Assembly (NCBI RefSeq): GCF_002850745.1
Contig: NZ_KZ559474.1
Span: 62,001 to 126,000, forward strand
DNA length: 64,000 nucleotides
Origin: Nonomuraea indica
GTDB lineage: Bacteria; Actinomycetota; Actinomycetes; Streptosporangiales; Streptosporangiaceae
Direction: 5' to 3'
A model generated the notes under the pieces. The model ran no database searches and had not been told where the DNA came from. It saw only the letters and a list, made by a program, of their open reading frames with translations. Position numbers and translations under genes: made by a program. Shown here piece by piece: positions 8,884-18,483 of this stretch (position 1 is the stretch's first letter; every line of letters starts with the position of its first letter).

Positions 8884-9804
8884 ATGAGTTCGGTGACCGT
8901 ACGGGTGCCAGCGAAGGTCAACGTGCAGCTGTCCGTGGGACCGCTCCGTGATGACGGCTACCACGACCTGGTCAATGTCTTCCACGCCGTCTCGGTCTTC
9001 GATGAGGTGGTCGCGAAGGAGTCCGACCACATCACCGTCTCGGTTGTCGGCGAGTGGGCCGACCAGGTCCCGGTCGACGACGGAAACCTCGCCATCCAGG
9101 CGGCCCGCGCGCTGGCCAAGCACGCCGGCCGCACGTACGGGGCGCACCTGGTCATCCACAAGTCCATCCCCGTGGCGGGCGGCATGGCCGGGGGCAGCGC
9201 CGACGCGGCGGGCGCCCTGGTCGCCTGCAACGAGCTGTGGGGCCTCGGCCTGCCGTTCGAGGACCTCATGGAGATCGCCGGCGACCTGGGCAGCGACGTG
9301 CCGTTCTCGCTGCTCGGCGGCACCGCCGTGGGCACGGGACGCGGTGAGCAGCTGAGCGAGCTGCCGACCACCGGCAGTTTCCACTGGGCGTTCGCAGTCG
9401 CACAGGGCGGCCTGTCCACCGCCGAGGTCTACGCGCAGTGCGACCGGCAGCGGGAGTCCGCAGGTGTGGAGGTGCCGTGGCCGCAGGTGGACGACGCGCT
9501 GCTGGAGGCTCTCAGCACCGGTGACGCCGCCACCCTCGGCGCCCGGCTCACCAACGACCTGCAGGCCGCCGCTCTCACTCTCCGGCCGGAGCTCGTCCGC
9601 ACCCTCGACGCCGGCCGGGCCGAGGGCGCACTCGGCGCCATCGTCTCCGGCTCGGGCCCCACCTGCGCCTTCCTCGCCGCGGACGCCGACCACGCCCAGC
9701 GCCTGGCCGACGCCCTGTCCCAACTCCCCACCTGCCGCGCCGCTCTCGCGGCCCACGGCCCCGTCCCCGGCCCCCGCCCCTCCTGGTCCAGCCCCCGCCC
9801 CTGA
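8884..9804 (+). CDS. ispE: 4-diphosphocytidyl-2-C-methyl-D-erythritol kinase
   Basis: GHMP-family kinase that phosphorylates CDP-methylerythritol in the MEP isoprenoid pathway. It is 306 residues. VPAKVNVQL is at the N-terminus, with the Lys usually in the active site, and the glycine-rich ATP loop PVAGGMAGGSADAAG is near residues 96-110. GSGPTCAFL near the C-terminus is the third GHMP motif. The ATG at 8884 is preceded only by a weak AGAAG. The last ~20 residues are Pro/Ser-rich and probably dispensable. Position between rsmA and an ABC-F gene is conserved in actinobacteria. Confidence 0.94.
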   Translation: MSSVTVRVPAKVNVQLSVGPLRDDGYHDLVNVFHAVSVFDEVVAKESDHITVSVVGEWADQVPVDDGNLAIQAARALAKHAGRTYGAHLVIHKSIPVAGGMAGGSADAAGALVACNELWGLGLPFEDLMEIAGDLGSDVPFSLLGGTAVGTGRGEQLSELPTTGSFHWAFAVAQGGLSTAEVYAQCDRQRESAGVEVPWPQVDDALLEALSTGDAATLGARLTNDLQAAALTLRPELVRTLDAGRAEGALGAIVSGSGPTCAFLAADADHAQRLADALSQLPTCRAALAAHGPVPGPRPSWSSPRP

Positions 9805-9845
9805 TCCCATAGGCGCCCTCTGATCCAACCGGCACCCTCATACCT

Positions 9846-9961
9846 GACCCGACCGGCGCCGTCACCCGTGGCCCGCCTGGCGCCCTCGCTCTTGACCCGA
9901 CCGGCGCCGTCACCCGTGGCCCGCCTGGCGCCCTCGCTGCTGACCCGACCGGCGCTCTCGC
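9846..9961. repeat. 48-bp tandem repeat, about 2.4 units
   Basis: Unit 9846-9893 is repeated at 9894-9941 with only two or three differences near the unit end, followed by a partial third copy to about 9961. Each unit contains GACCCGACCGGCGCCGTCAC. It occupies most of the 313-base gap between ispE and the ABC-F gene, and I see no gene there. The remainder (9962-10117) is GC-rich leader with a weak GATACCCT promoter-like element near 10101. Confidence 0.85.
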
Positions 9962-10117
9962 CGTGTGACGCACCCTTCCCGGGGGCGCATCGGGCCGCTC
10001 TTCCAGGCCCAGGAGACGATCTCGACCCGGTTGCGGGCGCCGTACCCCCCCTGACCGCCGGAGCGGTCGGCGGCGGGGGTCCGGATGGTGCGGGCGGGCC
10101 GATACCCTGGTAGCGCC

Positions 10118-11968
<1,851 letters not shown>

Positions 11969-12021
11969 CGGCCGTGACGCCGCCGTCCGGGTGGCGCCGA
12001 ACACCGCCGGGGGCCAGGCTC

Positions 12022-12235
12022 AGGGCGGTCCTGGGTCCACGGCGGTCCTGGGTCCACGGCGGTCCGGGTCCTGGGCGGTCCCGGGCCCACGGCGGTCCGG
12101 GTCCTGGGCGGTCCCGGGCCCACGGCGGTCCGGGTCCTGGGCGGTCCCGGGCCCACGGCGGTCCCGGGTTCAGGTTGGTCCCGTTTCCAGGGCGGTCCCG
12201 GGTTCAGGACGGTCCCGGGCCCAGGGCGGCCCGGG
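12022..12235. repeat. GC minisatellite downstream of the ABC-F gene, core of three identical 33-bp units
   Basis: Three identical 33-bp units occupy 12060-12092, 12093-12125 and 12126-12158. They are flanked by degenerate shorter variants of CGGTCCCGGG(C/T)CCA from 12022 to 12235. The array fills the 269-base gap between the convergent ABC-F and MarR genes and could form extensive hairpins. No gene is visible in it. Confidence 0.9.
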
Positions 12236-12237
12236 AT

Positions 12238-12738
12238 CTACGAGTCGAACGGTGTCAGCAGGGTGCGCAGGAGGCCGGCCAGGGTGCGCTGGTCGGCGGG
12301 GCCGAGGCCGGAGAGCAGGTCGTGCTCCCTGCGCAGCAGGTCGGCGAACGCCGCGTCGACGCGGGCCAGCCCCGTCTCGGTGAGCGTCACGAGGACGCCG
12401 CGCCGGTCCTCCGGGTCGGGGCGGCGGACCACCAGGCCGGCCTGGGCCAGGCGGTCGATGCGGTTGGTCATGGTGCCTGAGGTGACCAGGGTGGCGCGGA
12501 GCAGGGCTCCGGGGCTCAGCTCGTACGGCTTGCCGGCTCGCCGCAGCGCGGTGAGCACGTCGAATTCCCACGGCTCCAGGTCGTGCTCGGCGAAGGCGGC
12601 CCGCCGGGCCCGGTCAAGGTGCTTGGCCAGGCGCGACACCCGGGAGAGCACCTGCAGCGGCTCGACGTCCAGGTCCGGCCGCTCCGCCCGCCAGGCGGCG
12701 ACGAGCCGGTCCACCTCGTCTCGGGCATCCTGCGTCAT
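12238..12738 (-). CDS. MarR family transcriptional regulator
   Basis: Winged-helix dimeric repressor of 166 residues. The recognition region reads LLRATLVTSGTMTNRIDRLAQAG, followed by the wing VVRRPDPEDRRGVLVTLTETG; the remainder is helical dimerisation sequence. ATG 12738 is the most credible start: upstream codons run into the divergent promoter. It is divergent from the trans-aconitate methyltransferase-like gene, and a perfect inverted repeat sits between them. It therefore probably represses itself and the methyltransferase; the ligand is unknown. Confidence 0.9.
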   Translation of the reverse strand: MTQDARDEVDRLVAAWRAERPDLDVEPLQVLSRVSRLAKHLDRARRAAFAEHDLEPWEFDVLTALRRAGKPYELSPGALLRATLVTSGTMTNRIDRLAQAGLVVRRPDPEDRRGVLVTLTETGLARVDAAFADLLRREHDLLSGLGPADQRTLAGLLRTLLTPFDS

Positions 12739-12756
12739 GCCCACGAGTGTACTGTC

Positions 12757-12792
12757 TTGACATCGAGATATATGTCTCGATATCAATAATCT
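12757..12792 (+). promoter_or_regulatory. Methyltransferase promoter with a palindromic MarR-type operator in its spacer
   Basis: TTGACA (12757-12762) and TATCAA (12781-12786) are 18 bases apart. The spacer is filled by the perfect inverted repeat ATCGAGA-N6-TCTCGAT (12762-12781). A related TCGAGAGATATC overlaps the start codon of the methyltransferase. The ATG at 12795 is so close to the -10 that the transcript may be almost leaderless. The promoter call is from the hexamers; assignment to the adjacent MarR protein is inference from divergent context. Confidence 0.7.
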
Positions 12793-12794
12793 AC

Positions 12795-13673
12795 ATGTCG
12801 AGAGATATCTGGGATCCCGCGACCTACGCCAGGTTCGCCGACGAACGGTCACGGCCGTTCCACGAACTGATCGCCAGAGTGGGGGCCGACAAACCTGATT
12901 ATGTCGTGGACGCCGGCTGCGGCTCGGGGGAGCTCACCCTGGAGCTGGCCCGCCGCTGGCCGGGGGCGACGGTGGAAGGGTTCGACTCCTCACCTGCCAT
13001 GATCGCCAAGGCCAGGGAGCTGCGCCTCACGCCGACCGCGCCCGCCGCGCCGACCGCGCCCGCCGCGCCGACCGGAGGGCCCGCCGCGCCGACCGGAGGG
13101 CCCGCCGCGCCGACCGGAGGGCCCGGCGGGTTGCCCAGGTTCACGGTGGCCGATGTGACCACGTGGCGGCCCGACCGGCGGGTGGACGTGTTCGTCTCCA
13201 ACGCCGTGCTCCAGTGGGTCCCGTCCCATCGCGACGTCCTGGAGCACTGGGTCGACGCGCTGAACCCCGGCGGCTGGCTCGCCTTCCAGGTGCCCGGCAA
13301 CTTCGACGCCCCCAGCCACCTGGCCATCCGCGAGCTGTGCGGTTCTCCGGCGTGGTCGGAGCGGCTGGGCGACTTCGACCGGGGCAGCCCCGTGGGGGAG
13401 CCGGGCGACTACCTGGACCAGCTCGCGACGGGCGGGTGCGCGGTGGAGGTCTGGGAGACCACCTACACCCACGTCCTGCGGGGCGAGCACGCGGTGCTCA
13501 ACTGGATCTCCGGCACCGCCCTGCGCCCGATCTTCGACCGGCTGTCCGACGACGAGCGCGGCGGCTTCGTCGCCGACCTCTCCGAGCGGCTCGACCGGGC
13601 GTACCCGGCCAAGGAGTACGGCACGCCGTTCCCGTTCCGGCGGATCTTCGTCGTGGCGAGGAAGGGCGGCTGA
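12795..13673 (+). CDS. SAM-dependent methyltransferase, trans-aconitate 2-methyltransferase-like
   Basis: Class I methyltransferase of 292 residues related to Tam. SAM-binding motif VDAGCGSGELTLELA lies near residues 38-52, followed by EGFDSSPAMI. VSNAVLQWVPSH and LNPGGWLAFQVPGNFD are typical of Tam. A 30-residue insertion of APT/GGPAAPT repeats (about residues 80-110) separates the second and third beta-strands, where the family usually has a short loop. Trans-aconitate methylation is the family reaction; the substrate here is not proven. Two bases separate its stop from the next gene, so they form an operon controlled by the divergent MarR promoter. Confidence 0.85.
   Translation: MSRDIWDPATYARFADERSRPFHELIARVGADKPDYVVDAGCGSGELTLELARRWPGATVEGFDSSPAMIAKARELRLTPTAPAAPTAPAAPTGGPAAPTGGPAAPTGGPGGLPRFTVADVTTWRPDRRVDVFVSNAVLQWVPSHRDVLEHWVDALNPGGWLAFQVPGNFDAPSHLAIRELCGSPAWSERLGDFDRGSPVGEPGDYLDQLATGGCAVEVWETTYTHVLRGEHAVLNWISGTALRPIFDRLSDDERGGFVADLSERLDRAYPAKEYGTPFPFRRIFVVARKGG
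13031..13128 (+). repeat. In-frame 18/21-bp tandem repeat inside the methyltransferase gene
   Basis: Two 18-bp units are followed by three near-identical 21-bp units (core GCGCCGACCGGAGGGCCCGCC). Every unit is a multiple of three, so the frame is kept. It encodes PTAPAA and PTGGPAA blocks. Confidence 0.92.
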
Positions 13674-13675
13674 GC

Positions 13676-14023
13676 GTGATCATCGCGTTGCACCACGTCC
13701 AGCTGGCGGCGCCGCCCGGCAGCGAGCCCGAGCTGAGAGAGTTCTACGAGGGGGTGCTCGGCCTGCGGGAGGTCCCCAAGCCGCCGGAGCTGGCCGAGCG
13801 CGGCGGCGCCTGGTTCCGTGGGGAGGGCGTGGAGGTGCACCTCGGCATCGAGGAGAACTTCAGACCGGCGCGGAAGGCGCACCCGGGGTTCCTCGTCGAC
13901 GACCTGGACGAGTTGGTCGCGAAGCTGCCCGACGCGGTGCCCGACGACCTGCTCCCCGGCTACCGGCGCGTCTATGTGACCGACCCTGTCGGCAACAGGA
14001 TCGAACTGCTGCAGGTTAGCTGA
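13676..14023 (+). CDS. VOC (glyoxalase/bleomycin resistance) family protein
   Basis: Small metal-dependent dioxygenase/lyase-type fold of 115 residues. It starts with LHHVQLAAPPG (His ligand position), then FYEGVLGLREVPKP, a central VEVHLGIEE strand and the C-terminal VTDPVGNRIELLQ with the Glu ligand. It begins with GTG two bases after the methyltransferase stop. The substrate cannot be told from sequence; glyoxalase, dioxygenase and isomerase members share these features. Confidence 0.85.
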   Translation: MIIALHHVQLAAPPGSEPELREFYEGVLGLREVPKPPELAERGGAWFRGEGVEVHLGIEENFRPARKAHPGFLVDDLDELVAKLPDAVPDDLLPGYRRVYVTDPVGNRIELLQVS

Positions 14024-14066
14024 CCCCACCAAATGGCAGTATGTCGGGTATAGGGCTACTTGTGAG

Positions 14067-15548
14067 GTGCAGTTGGGCATCGAGATCGAGGACAAGTTCG
14101 ACGTCCCTCCCGACTACGTCGTTCCGGACCTGAGCCGGCTGGGCCGGGTGGCGGGGCCCAGGACCTACCAGCTCGTGGCCCTCTACTACGACACGCCCGA
14201 CCTGCGACTCGCCGCCCGCGGCGTCACGCTCAGACGACGCCGCGGCGGTGACGACGCCGGCTGGCACCTCAAGCTGCCCAGGGCCAGGGGCGCCCGCCAG
14301 GAGATCACCCATCCGCTCACCCGCAGCGTGAAGCTGGTGCCCCAGGAGCTGTCCGAGCTGGTCAGAGCCTTCACCCGTGGCGCCGAGCTGCGGCCCGTGG
14401 CCGAGCTGGACACCCGCAGGAGCGTCACCGTCGTCCACGACGGCGACACCAGGCTGGTCGAGATCGCCGACGACCGGGTCAAGGGAACCGTGCTCGGCGG
14501 GCCGCCGAGGGTGGTCCGCTGGCGTGAGGTGGAGGCCGAACTCCTCGACGGCGACCGGGCGCTGCTGGCCAAGGTCGGCAAGCGCCTGCGCAAGGCCGGC
14601 GCCACCCCGGCGGAGGCGGCCAGCAAGCTCGCCAGGCTCCTCGCCCCGGCCTCCCCGCCGGCCGCTCCGGTCAGGCCGGGGAGCGCGGGTGAGGTGGTCG
14701 TCGGCTACCTGTCCGACCAGGTCGCCGCGCTGCTGTCGCAGGACCCCCGGGTACGGCGCACCGAGGAGGACGCCGTGCACCGGATGCGCGTCGCCGCTCG
14801 CAGGCTGCGCAGCGCGCTCAAGGCGTTCAAGAAGATCGTGACCGGTACCGCCCACGTTCAGGACGAGCTTCGCTGGCTGGGCACGGTGCTCGGTGAGGCG
14901 CGCGACCTGGAGGTGATGAGGGCCAGGTTCACCGGCCGGCTGGCCGGGCTCGCGCCCGAGCTGGTCGTCGGCCCGGTCCGCGACCGACTCGGCGGTGACC
15001 TGGGCGGGCGGCAGCAGCAGGCGTACGACCGGATCCGCGAGGCGCTGAGCGGCGAGCGCTACTACGCGCTGCTCGACGCGCTCGACGCGCTGGTGGCCGC
15101 GCCGGAGCTGACCGGGGCCGCCGCCAGGCCGGCGAGGAAGGAGCTCGTGCGCGCGGCGGACGCCAACTGGCGTCGCGTCACCCGGGCGTACGACACCGCC
15201 CAGGCCATCGGCGACCCCGAGCGCCGCGAGATCGCCATGCACGACGTCCGCAAGGCCGCCAAGCGCGCCCGCTACACCGCCGAGGCGCTGCGGCCCGCGC
15301 TCGGCTCGGACATGAAGAAGCTGGCCAAGCTCGCCGAGGCGGTGCAGGAGGTGCTCGGGGCGCACCAGGACGGCATGGTGGCGCAGCAGACGCTGGCCAG
15401 GGAGGCGGAGGCGGCCCGCCTGGCCGGCGAGGAGACGTTCACCTATGGGCTGCTGCTCGGTCTGGAACGCGCCGAGGCGGAGCAGGCGCACGCCCGCTTC
15501 CCCGAGGTCTGGGCCGCGACCCTGCGGGGCGTGGCGAAGATCCGCTAG
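14067..15548 (+). CDS. CYTH-CHAD domain protein (polyphosphate-associated)
   Basis: 493-residue fusion. The N-terminal CYTH/triphosphate tunnel domain (about 1-195) begins with the signature EIEDKF (ExExK), followed by YYDTPDLRL and tunnel-lining Arg/Lys/Glu strands. The C-terminal CHAD domain (about 205-490) is helical with repeated conserved His/Arg/Lys, including AVHRMRVAARRLRSALKAFK and MHDVRKAAKRARYTAEAL. CYTH domains hydrolyse or bind triphosphates and CHAD domains bind polyphosphate. It is convergent with mutT1-ppk, with the stop codons overlapping, which supports a role in polyphosphate handling. It starts GTG 14067, close to a possible TATAGG -10. Confidence 0.92.
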   Translation: MQLGIEIEDKFDVPPDYVVPDLSRLGRVAGPRTYQLVALYYDTPDLRLAARGVTLRRRRGGDDAGWHLKLPRARGARQEITHPLTRSVKLVPQELSELVRAFTRGAELRPVAELDTRRSVTVVHDGDTRLVEIADDRVKGTVLGGPPRVVRWREVEAELLDGDRALLAKVGKRLRKAGATPAEAASKLARLLAPASPPAAPVRPGSAGEVVVGYLSDQVAALLSQDPRVRRTEEDAVHRMRVAARRLRSALKAFKKIVTGTAHVQDELRWLGTVLGEARDLEVMRARFTGRLAGLAPELVVGPVRDRLGGDLGGRQQQAYDRIREALSGERYYALLDALDALVAAPELTGAAARPARKELVRAADANWRRVTRAYDTAQAIGDPERREIAMHDVRKAAKRARYTAEALRPALGSDMKKLAKLAEAVQEVLGAHQDGMVAQQTLAREAEAARLAGEETFTYGLLLGLERAEAEQAHARFPEVWAATLRGVAKIR

Positions 15549-16381
15549 GTGGTGTGCGTCTCGACGGCGGCCACCCGGTCCCCGGTCCGGTGCAGCACCG
15601 CGAACGCGCCCTTGTCCAGGTGCACCTCCGCGCCGCTCAGCGCCCGGATCAGGTCCGGCAGCACCTTGCCGTGGCTGCACACGACGGCGGGCCCGCGCAG
15701 CCCGGCCACCAGCTCCGGGGTCAGGACGGGGTCCTGGAGCTCCTCGCTGAGCAGCGGTTCGAGTCGGATGCCGTCGCTCCGGAACCGCTCCAGCGTCTGG
15801 ACGCAGCGGCGGCTCGGCGAGCTGAGCAGCGTCCGCGGCCGGTAGGCGGGCAGCACCGCGGCCACGGTGGCCGCCTGGGCCACGCCGCCGGCGTCGAGGG
15901 GGCGCAGCGCGTCGTCGCCCCGCCACTCGTGCCGCGACCCGGCCGTGCCGTGCCGGAGGAGGACGAGGGGGACGGTGTCGAGCGGCCCGGCGAGCAGCGC
16001 GTTCGGCAGCACCGCGTCCCAGGCGTAGCTGAGCAGCGAGCGAGCCTCGTCCAGCGGCACCCAGCGCAGCTCGTCCACCTCCTCGCCGGGGACGAACGCG
16101 TCCTCCTCCACCACCCGGGCGGTCCAGTAGTCGACCCGCTTGCTGCCCCCACGGCTCGGGTAGTGGACGGACGGCAGGGCGCGGCCCAGCACCACGCCGA
16201 GGCCCGTCTCCTCGCGCACCTCCCGCACGGCCGCCGCGATCGGATGCTCCCCGAGCCGCAGCTTGCCCTTGGGGAAGGTCCAGTCCGCGTAGCGCGGCCG
16301 GTGGACGACGGCCACCTCGGGGGCGGACGGATCGCCCCGCCACACGACGGCTCCCGCGGCCCGCAGCGGGTCAGTCGTCAA
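15545..16381 (-). CDS. MutT1-type protein: Nudix hydrolase fused to a histidine phosphatase domain
   Basis: 278 residues. The N-terminal Nudix domain has the full box G39-x5-E45-x7-REVREETGL. The C-terminal phosphoglycerate mutase-like domain has LLRHGTAG with the catalytic RHG at 143-145 and CSHGKVL as the second His motif. Mycobacterial MutT1 has this architecture, degrades 8-oxo-(d)GTP and diadenosine polyphosphates, and is also next to ppk. It overlaps the ppk stop by 11 bases and is co-transcribed with ppk. Role in nucleotide-pool sanitation or polyphosphate signalling is inferred from the family. Confidence 0.9.
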   Translation of the reverse strand: MTTDPLRAAGAVVWRGDPSAPEVAVVHRPRYADWTFPKGKLRLGEHPIAAAVREVREETGLGVVLGRALPSVHYPSRGGSKRVDYWTARVVEEDAFVPGEEVDELRWVPLDEARSLLSYAWDAVLPNALLAGPLDTVPLVLLRHGTAGSRHEWRGDDALRPLDAGGVAQAATVAAVLPAYRPRTLLSSPSRRCVQTLERFRSDGIRLEPLLSEELQDPVLTPELVAGLRGPAVVCSHGKVLPDLIRALSGAEVHLDKGAFAVLHRTGDRVAAVETHTT

Positions 16382-18431
16382 CGGTCCTCCAGCGGCGGGT
16401 GCTGATCAGGTGGCTCTGCAGGTCGAGGCCGGGGTGGCGGACCCAGGAGCCGTCGGAACCGAGCCACCAGGAGTTCGTCGACTCGGCCATGGCCAGATCC
16501 ATCAGCTCGATCAGGTAGGCCTTGTGCTGCTGGGAGGTGACCTTGACCAGGGCCTCCACCCGCCGGTCCAGGTTGCGGCGCATGAGGTCGGCGCTGCCGA
16601 TCCACACCTCCGGCCGCCGCCCCAGGCCGAACTCGTAGACCCGCGAGTGCTCCAGGAACCGCCCCAGCACCGACCGTACGCGGATGTTGTCCGACAGGTC
16701 GGGGATGCCGGGGCGCAGCGTGCACACGCCGCGCACCCACAGGTCCACCGGCACCCCCGCCCGCGACGCCCGGTAGAGCGCGTCGATGATCGGCTCGTCG
16801 ACCAGGGAGTTGGTCTTGATGCGGATGCGGGCCGGCCGGCCCGCCTGCTGGTGGGCGATCTCCCGCTCGATCCGGGCCAGCAGCCCGCCGCGCAGTGAGT
16901 GCGGCGCGACCAGCAGCCGCCGGTAGGCCGAGTGGTTGGAGTAACCGGTCAGGTGGATGAACAGGTCGGTGACGTCCTCGCCGACCAGTGGGTCGGCGGT
17001 GAGCAGCCCGAAGTCCTCGTACTGCCGGGCGGTCTTCGGGTTGTAGTTGCCGGTGCCGATGTGGCAGTAGCGGCGCAGCTCCCCGGACGGCTCCTGCCGG
17101 ACGACGAGGGCCAGCTTGCAGTGGGTCTTCAGCCCCACCACGCCGTAGACGACGTGGCAGCCGGCGCGCTCCAGCTTGCGGGCCCAGGAGATGTTGGCGT
17201 GCTCGTCGAAACGGGCCTTGATCTCCACCACGACGACGACCTGCTTGCCGGCCTCGGCGGCGTCGATGAGGGCGTCCACGATGGGGGAGTCGCCGCTGGT
17301 CCGGTAGAGGGTCTGCTTGATCGCCAGCACGCGCGGGTCGGCCGCGGCCACCTCGATGAAGTGCTGCACGCTGGTCGCGAACGAGTCGTACGGGTGGTGG
17401 AGCAGCACGTCGCGTTCGCGCAGCAGGCCGAAGATGTCGTCCTCGGCGTTGACCGCCTCGGCGGGCACGAACGGCCGGTAGCTGAGCTCGCCGCGGTCGA
17501 GGTCGGCGATGGCGTGCAGGCCTGTCAGGTCGAGCGGCCCGGCGATCCGGTAGATCTCGTGCGGAGCCACGCCCAGCTCGTCCACGAGCAGGTCCAGCAC
17601 CTCGGGGGAGATGGTGTCCTCCACCTCCAGCCGGACGGGCGGCCCGAAGCGCCGCTTGAGCAGCTCCTTCTCCAGGGCCTGCATGAGGTTCTCGGTGATG
17701 TCCTCGTCGACGTCGAGGTCCTCGTTGCGGGTCACCCGGAAGACGTGGTGCTGGACGATCTCCATGCCCTTGAAGAGCTGCCCGAGGTGGGCGGCGATGA
17801 CGTCCTCCAGCGGCACGAACCGCTGGCTGGACGCCTCCACGAACCGGGGGAGCTGGGAGGGCACCTTCACCCGGGCGAACACCGTGTGGTCGGTCGCCGG
17901 GTTGCGCACCACGACGGCCAGGTTGAGGCTGAGTCCCGAGATGTACGGGAAGGGGTGCGCGGGGTCCACCGCCAGCGGCGTCAGGACCGGCCTGATCCGC
18001 TCCCGGAAGAGCTTGCGCAGCTCGGTGCGCTCCTCGCGCCCCAGGTCCTCCCAGCGGACGATCTCGATGCCCTCGCCGGCGAGCTGGGGCAGGATCTGCT
18101 CGTGGAAGACCTCCGCGTGCCGCCGGGCCAGGGCGTCGGCGATGGTGGCGATGCGGGCCAGCTCCTCGCGCGGCTTGAGCCCGCTCTTGGTCCGCAGCAG
18201 CAGTCCGGTGGCCATCCGCCGCTTGAGTCCCGCCACCCGGACCCGGAAGAACTCGTCCAGGTTGCTGGCGAAGATGGCGAGGAAGCGCACCCGCTCCAGG
18301 AGGGGCAGCGAGGGGTCCTCGGCCAGTTGGAGGACACGCTCGTTGAAATGGAGCCAGCTCTCCTCGCGGTTGAGGAACCTCTCCTGAGGCAGGGGGAGGT
18401 CGCTTCCAACTTGCAGCACTTCGGCGGACAT
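16371..18431 (-). CDS. ppk: Polyphosphate kinase 1
   Basis: Makes polyphosphate reversibly from ATP. From ATG 18431 the protein is 686 residues, normal for PPK1. N-terminal RFLNREESWLHFNERVL, the head domain, and YCHIGTGNYNPKTA near residue 457 with the autophosphorylated His are present, as are RIKTNSLVDEPIIDALY and IGSADLMRRNLDRRVE. An alternative in-frame ATG at 18449 has no better ribosome site. Upstream of the start the leftward strand contains GTTAAC-GTTCC-GTTCAA, vaguely Pho-box-like. It is first in an operon with mutT1. Confidence 0.96.
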   Translation of the reverse strand: MSAEVLQVGSDLPLPQERFLNREESWLHFNERVLQLAEDPSLPLLERVRFLAIFASNLDEFFRVRVAGLKRRMATGLLLRTKSGLKPREELARIATIADALARRHAEVFHEQILPQLAGEGIEIVRWEDLGREERTELRKLFRERIRPVLTPLAVDPAHPFPYISGLSLNLAVVVRNPATDHTVFARVKVPSQLPRFVEASSQRFVPLEDVIAAHLGQLFKGMEIVQHHVFRVTRNEDLDVDEDITENLMQALEKELLKRRFGPPVRLEVEDTISPEVLDLLVDELGVAPHEIYRIAGPLDLTGLHAIADLDRGELSYRPFVPAEAVNAEDDIFGLLRERDVLLHHPYDSFATSVQHFIEVAAADPRVLAIKQTLYRTSGDSPIVDALIDAAEAGKQVVVVVEIKARFDEHANISWARKLERAGCHVVYGVVGLKTHCKLALVVRQEPSGELRRYCHIGTGNYNPKTARQYEDFGLLTADPLVGEDVTDLFIHLTGYSNHSAYRRLLVAPHSLRGGLLARIEREIAHQQAGRPARIRIKTNSLVDEPIIDALYRASRAGVPVDLWVRGVCTLRPGIPDLSDNIRVRSVLGRFLEHSRVYEFGLGRRPEVWIGSADLMRRNLDRRVEALVKVTSQQHKAYLIELMDLAMAESTNSWWLGSDGSWVRHPGLDLQSHLISTRRWRTVDD

Positions 18432-18483
18432 ACAAGAAATATGCCCCATCAGATTGAACGGAACGTTAACTAAGCCGCAACGA

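Noticed and set aside
8526..8921. Minus-strand frame across the nlpC-ispE gap
   Set aside because: Repeats create an apparent ORF without codon bias, ribosome site or recognisable domain.
12022..12235. Possible CRISPR array
   Set aside because: Units are adjacent without unique spacers, and no cas gene is present in the window.
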